Source of the DNA: Nitrospinota bacterium
GTDB lineage: Bacteria > Nitrospirota > Nitrospiria > Nitrospirales > UBA8639
Assembly (NCBI GenBank): GCA_022572725.1
Contig: JACZVJ010000002.1
Span: 1 to 64,000, forward strand
Direction: 5' to 3'
Length of the DNA stretch: 64,000 nt
Under the pieces are notes generated by a model. The model had not been told where the DNA came from and made no database searches. It was given only the letters and a program-made list of their open reading frames with translations. A program made the position numbers and the translations under genes. Shown piece by piece: positions 60,602 to 64,000 of the stretch; the first letter of the stretch is position 1; every line of letters begins with the position of its first letter.

Positions 60602-62602
60602 ATGACTAAACGAACACAAACATTGTTGCTGGTGGATGATTCTCCGGTAGACAGGGCCTTGTATCGCAGACTCCTCAAACACGACAAAACCCGGACTTGG
60701 GTAGTCCTGGAAGCTGAGACGGGCAAAGAAGCGATGGAGTTCTGCCGTACTCACGAACTGGGCTGTATTCTTCTCGATTACCACTTGCCGGATTGTACGT
60801 GCCTTGATTTTATCAAGTCATTGGGACAGGACGGCCCCATTTATTCCATTCCGGTGGTTATTCTGACCGGCCAAGAGGACGAATTGCTCGGCCTGAAAGC
60901 GGTTCAGGCCGGAGCCCAGGATTTTCTTCTAAAAGGGAAACTCGACTCCCAAGTCCTCATCCGCTCTCTCCATTATGCGATCGAACGGAACCAATTGCTT
61001 CGTGCCCAAGAGCAGCAAATCAACCTTCTCCGCCAAAAGCACCAGCTAGAAGAGCTCCCTCCCGGCCTTCAAAATCACATAGGCCCACAATGGAATAGGA
61101 CATTGGAAGCTCGTGAGGCACGGTTCCGTGTTGTCATCGACCAAAATGTGGACGGAATGGTGATCGTCGGGGAAGATGGAACCATTCGCTTCCTCAACCC
61201 TTCTGCTGAGGCCTTGTTTGCTCGACCCAAGCAGCAACTATTGGGGGGGGCTTTCGGGTATCCAGTCATCCCCGGGGAAACAACGGAAATTACTCTTCTG
61301 AGGGAGGAAAAACATCCGGTCACTGTTGAAATGCGGGTGGTTGAAATCGATTGGGGAAATGAAACAGCCCACCTTGCCTCGCTTCGTGACATTACCTTAC
61401 GGAAGGTGGCTGAGGAAGAACGGAAGCGCGCCGAAACACAGATGCAATATATTCAGCGGCTGGAGAGCCTTGGTATTTTGGCAGGCGGGATCGCCCATGA
61501 CTTCAACAATTTGCTCATGACCATCATGGCCCATTCTGGTTTGGCCGCAAAGAAGATGCCATTGGAATCCCCGGGACGGGACCACTTGCAAAAGATTGAA
61601 CAAGCGGCCTTACGGGGAGGCGAATTGGCCAATCAAATGCTGGCCTATGCCGGTAAGGGGAGGCCGGTCATTCAAACCATCAATCTTTCTACATTGGTCG
61701 AGGAAATGGGCCATTTACTATCGGTGTCCATTTCCAAACTCGCTGTCCTGACTTATGACTTAATGGCCGAGATCCCACCCGTCCAAGTCGACCCCTCCCA
61801 AATCCGGCAGGTGGTCATGAACCTGATTATGAATGCGTCGGAGGCCATTGGAGAACGTAGCGGGATGATTACCCTCCGTTCAGGGGTCATGGCCGTTAAT
61901 CGCGCTTACTTGAGTCAGGGACATGTCATCGGTGATCTCCCTGATGGTGAGTGTGCCTACCTTGAGGTTCAGGACACCGGGACTGGAATCGATGAAGAAA
62001 CAATGGAAAAAATTTTCGATCCATTTTTTACGACAAAATTCACGGGGCGCGGGCTTGGGCTTGCAGCCCTTCTTGGGATCGTCCGTGCCCACGGTGGCGC
62101 CATAAAAGTCACCAGCCAGGTGGGAGAGGGCACATCATTTCGCATTCTGTTGCCCTGCGCCCACACTCATGAATTCATTCCACAAGAAGGACGCGACGGA
62201 AACGGGTCATGGGAAGGAAGCGGAACAGTCCTCGTCGTCGATGACGAGGAGGACGTACGGGTGGCCGCCCAGCTTATTTTAGAGGACATTGGATTTCGTA
62301 TTCTCACGGCTCGGGATGGACGAGCCGGGCTCGACATGTTCCGCACCAATTTGGAAACCATCCAAGCCGTTCTTCTCGACCTCACCATGCCCCACATGAG
62401 TGGAGAAGAATTGTTTCAGGAAATTCGCCAGCTGCGTCCCGACATTCCCATAATCCTTTCAAGCGGCTATTCCGAGGAAGAAGCGCTCAAACGCTTTGCC
62501 GGGAAAGGCATTAATGCCTTTATTCAAAAACCTTACCAGATCGATTCGCTAATCGATAAAATCCGCCAGATATTCGAAAAAGCCCCATCCCTCCCATCGT
62601 AA
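60602..62602 (+). CDS. Hybrid sensor histidine kinase (REC-PAS-HisKA-HATPase-REC)
   Basis: A soluble 666-residue kinase with a receiver at each end. Receiver 1 (about 5-125) has Asp59 in LLDYHLP and Lys111. A coiled stretch and a PAS domain (about 175-265) follow. The dimerisation helix has His299 in GGIAHDFNNLL. The ATPase domain has an N box (MNASEAI), DTGTGID and GRGLGLAA, and receiver 2 (about 542-662) has Asp593 in LLDLTMP and Lys643. No membrane segment is present. The ATG at 60602 has GAGGG upstream. No response-regulator gene is adjacent, so its partner is unknown. Confidence 0.93.
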   Translation: MTKRTQTLLLVDDSPVDRALYRRLLKHDKTRTWVVLEAETGKEAMEFCRTHELGCILLDYHLPDCTCLDFIKSLGQDGPIYSIPVVILTGQEDELLGLKAVQAGAQDFLLKGKLDSQVLIRSLHYAIERNQLLRAQEQQINLLRQKHQLEELPPGLQNHIGPQWNRTLEAREARFRVVIDQNVDGMVIVGEDGTIRFLNPSAEALFARPKQQLLGGAFGYPVIPGETTEITLLREEKHPVTVEMRVVEIDWGNETAHLASLRDITLRKVAEEERKRAETQMQYIQRLESLGILAGGIAHDFNNLLMTIMAHSGLAAKKMPLESPGRDHLQKIEQAALRGGELANQMLAYAGKGRPVIQTINLSTLVEEMGHLLSVSISKLAVLTYDLMAEIPPVQVDPSQIRQVVMNLIMNASEAIGERSGMITLRSGVMAVNRAYLSQGHVIGDLPDGECAYLEVQDTGTGIDEETMEKIFDPFFTTKFTGRGLGLAALLGIVRAHGGAIKVTSQVGEGTSFRILLPCAHTHEFIPQEGRDGNGSWEGSGTVLVVDDEEDVRVAAQLILEDIGFRILTARDGRAGLDMFRTNLETIQAVLLDLTMPHMSGEELFQEIRQLRPDIPIILSSGYSEEEALKRFAGKGINAFIQKPYQIDSLIDKIRQIFEKAPSLPS

Positions 62603-62910
62603 CCCGTTTACCCTTCACACCCATTTCCAAAAGCAAGAGGATAAAGGGGCAGGTCTTGTCATAACACAAAAGCTTTGCCCTTCCCTCCTCTCTTCCACCC
62701 TTTCTTTCTGAAAATCAAAAGAATTGGTATTTCATAAAACCATTAAGAAATCCTCATAACTCCCTCTAATCAGTAAATTTCGGCCACCCCGTGGATGAGA
62801 AACTTCATGGAACCACATGAACCCTGTTTACCGGGATTCAAGTTTAAAAACCATGGACCCGAAGTCGCCCATAGCAACAATGTTCATCCACACTTAAAAG
62901 GAGGAAGATT
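62603..62910. other. Gap between the kinase and the small protein gene
   Basis: AT-rich in its middle, with no frame I trust. A weak flagellar-type match (TCAAGTTT, then CCGA after 13 bases, in 62839-62866) is noted but not called. Otherwise I see nothing in it. Confidence 0.3.
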
Positions 62911-63084
62911 ATGGATGTCTCTGCTGTTGGCAGTGCAGCTCAAGCTACCGAGGCTCTTGGAAAAGGCCCCACCCAACAAACGCAACCGGTCCCACCCCCA
63001 CCCACGGAGCCATCTGAGAGTGTATCCGTGGAAATTTCTGATGACGCAAAAGCCTTAGCGGCCAGTTCACTCGCAGACAAGTAA
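62911..63084 (+). CDS. Small protein of 57 residues, unknown function
   Basis: The frame begins MDVSAVGSAAQATEALG, passes through a Gln/Pro-rich middle (TQQTQPVPPPPTEPS) and ends VSVEISDDAKALAASSLADK. The ribosome site AAAGGAGGAAGATT-ATG is one of the strongest in the window, which supports real translation. The start MD-(I/V)-(S/A) and the ISDDAKAL end resemble small motility-associated or secreted proteins, but the match is only by eye. No membrane segment or cysteine is seen. Confidence 0.6.
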   Translation: MDVSAVGSAAQATEALGKGPTQQTQPVPPPPTEPSESVSVEISDDAKALAASSLADK

Positions 63085-63521
63085 CTCCCTTCACAACACC
63101 CTAGGGTGGTACGTCAAGGGATGGACGTACCCCACCATTCGGTTGTTAAAGTTCCAACCCACCTAATTCTCTGATATTCTCCTCTTCAAATGTGGCGATT
63201 CTTTTTTTCTCCACCGAGATTCCAAGGCTATAGGGGTCAGAGATAAGGCTCGAGTTTTGCAATCCAGCAGTCCACAGGACTAGGTGGACGCCCTGCTCCA
63301 GCCACCCTATTCCCCAGGTAAGCCAAGCATGCTGTGAGTCCTCAATCAGCTAGAAGCGCTTGCCAGCCCAAAGCCTCCTATGGGCACTGTCCATTCAAGA
63401 ATCGCTCTGACCATGCCGACCTGATTTGATACGGATTTATCTGAATGAACATTCCGTCACAGCTTTGTTCCCTTTACCAGTCACCAGAAGTGCTTCATAC
63501 CATTCCCACGGAGCCACACTC
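63085..63521. other. Gap between the small protein and the right-edge gene, with a hairpin
   Basis: GGTACGTC (63108-63115) pairs with GACGTACC (63124-63131), an 8-bp stem shortly after the small protein stop, without a T-run. The remaining 390 bases hold nothing I recognise. Confidence 0.4.
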
Positions 63522-64000
63522 ATGCGATATCTGTTCAAACTGTTTGTCTGGGTCCTGATTCTTCTCCCATTGCCGGTCCTGGGCGGTATTTATTTGTGCA
63601 TTGAAGATCACCCGTTGATTCAGCGGGACGTCCGACTCACTCCGGATGAAGTGCAAAGGGCCAAGCGACTCTTTCAGGAGCACGATCCCCGAAAACTCAA
63701 AGACGGGGAAATCAAAACCGTGAGCGTGAGCCAAAGAGATTTAAGCGTGGCATTAAATTATCTGGTGCATCTGCTGGGACGCGGTGGCTCAGTCGTGACC
63801 GTGAAAGACGGCTACCTTGCTGCCCAGGCCACGGTCAAACTTCCCACGAACCCGTTTGGCGCTTATGTGAATGTCGACGTCGGGTTAACCCAAACAGCGG
63901 ATTTTCCTCGCTTCGCCCACCTTCGCATTGGGCGGCTGGAGATTCCCAAGTGGCTGGCGGATATGGGATTTCAACGTGGACTTGACAGCCTGTATGCCAA
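63522..64000 (+). CDS. Membrane-anchored protein of unknown function, cut by the window edge
   Basis: An open frame of about 159 residues that runs off the right edge. It starts MRYLFKLFVWVLILLPLPVL, a single N-terminal membrane segment or signal anchor, followed by a soluble part (TPDEVQRAKRLFQEHDPRKL; VSQRDLSVALNYLVHLLGRG; then strands such as AQATVKLPTNPFGAYVNVDV). CGGAG lies before the ATG. I do not recognise the family. Confidence 0.75.
   Translation, partial: MRYLFKLFVWVLILLPLPVLGGIYLCIEDHPLIQRDVRLTPDEVQRAKRLFQEHDPRKLKDGEIKTVSVSQRDLSVALNYLVHLLGRGGSVVTVKDGYLAAQATVKLPTNPFGAYVNVDVGLTQTADFPRFAHLRIGRLEIPKWLADMGFQRGLDSLYA

Noticed and set aside
62839-62866. Flagellar-type (sigma-28) promoter before the 57-residue protein gene
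   Set aside because: The first box matches 7 of 8 positions but the second only about 4 of 8, and the spacing is off.

Overview
The window is a core chromosomal region of a Gram-negative bacterium spanning its likely replication origin. The best taxonomic guess is a Nitrospira-like member of Nitrospirota. Three things support this: a PCP-reductase-domain protein translationally coupled to an HU/IHF gene, the aromatic order pheA-hisC-aroF-tyrA-aroA-cmk-plsC-rpsA-sppA, and outer-membrane functions (heptose adenylyltransferase, SurA-like chaperone, lipoprotein). This is inference from gene content; no marker such as 16S rRNA or nitrite oxidoreductase is present. I see no insertion sequence, prophage, CRISPR array or toxin-antitoxin pair. 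Almost every gene is housekeeping, so the interest lies in odd versions of core genes, missing neighbours and non-coding structure.

Left arm, 1-13.1 kb, minus strand: rpmH-rnpA-yidD-yidC-mnmE-mnmG-rsmG-parA-parB-two bactofilins-mnmA-atpH-atpA, reading away from a strong promoter at 13147-13175. Two near-perfect parS sites lie at the two ends of rsmG. The first 147 bases, downstream of atpA, form a large imperfect inverted repeat. Origin region, 13.1-24.5 kb, plus strand: hisS, a DsrE/DsrH-like pair, a terminator, a cluster of DnaA-box-like sites, then dnaA-dnaN-gyrB-gyrA. recF is missing between dnaN and gyrB, and jag is missing between yidC and mnmE. A DUF721 (DciA-type) gene lies just beyond gyrA.

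24.5-34.2 kb: smpB and engB, then a minus-strand operon rfaE2-mfd-SurA-like chaperone, an SLC13/DASS transporter broken by two compensating frameshifts, and a Fis-HTH regulator with a degenerate receiver domain. 34.3-45.4 kb: tRNA-Val(GAC), thrS-infC-rpmI-rplT, and convergent to them rsmB-rpe-pheS-pheT, where PheRS is of the archaeal/eukaryotic type. pdxA and larC follow. 45.9-56.8 kb: the plus-strand aromatic amino acid/cmk/plsC/rpsA/sppA/HU/PCP_red series, with many 4-base start/stop overlaps. 56.9-64 kb: RNase HI, a TPR lipoprotein, tRNA-Val(CAC), a YqgE-family protein with a signal peptide, a hybrid histidine kinase, a 57-residue small protein, and a membrane-anchored protein cut by the right edge.

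No large undescribed multi-gene system is evident. The strongest leads are the archaeal-type PheRS at the canonical bacterial pheST site, the four-repeat PCP_red protein coupled to HU, the cysteine-poor DsrE/DsrH pair with its own promoter and palindrome beside the origin, the secreted YqgE, and the palindromic element behind atpA.
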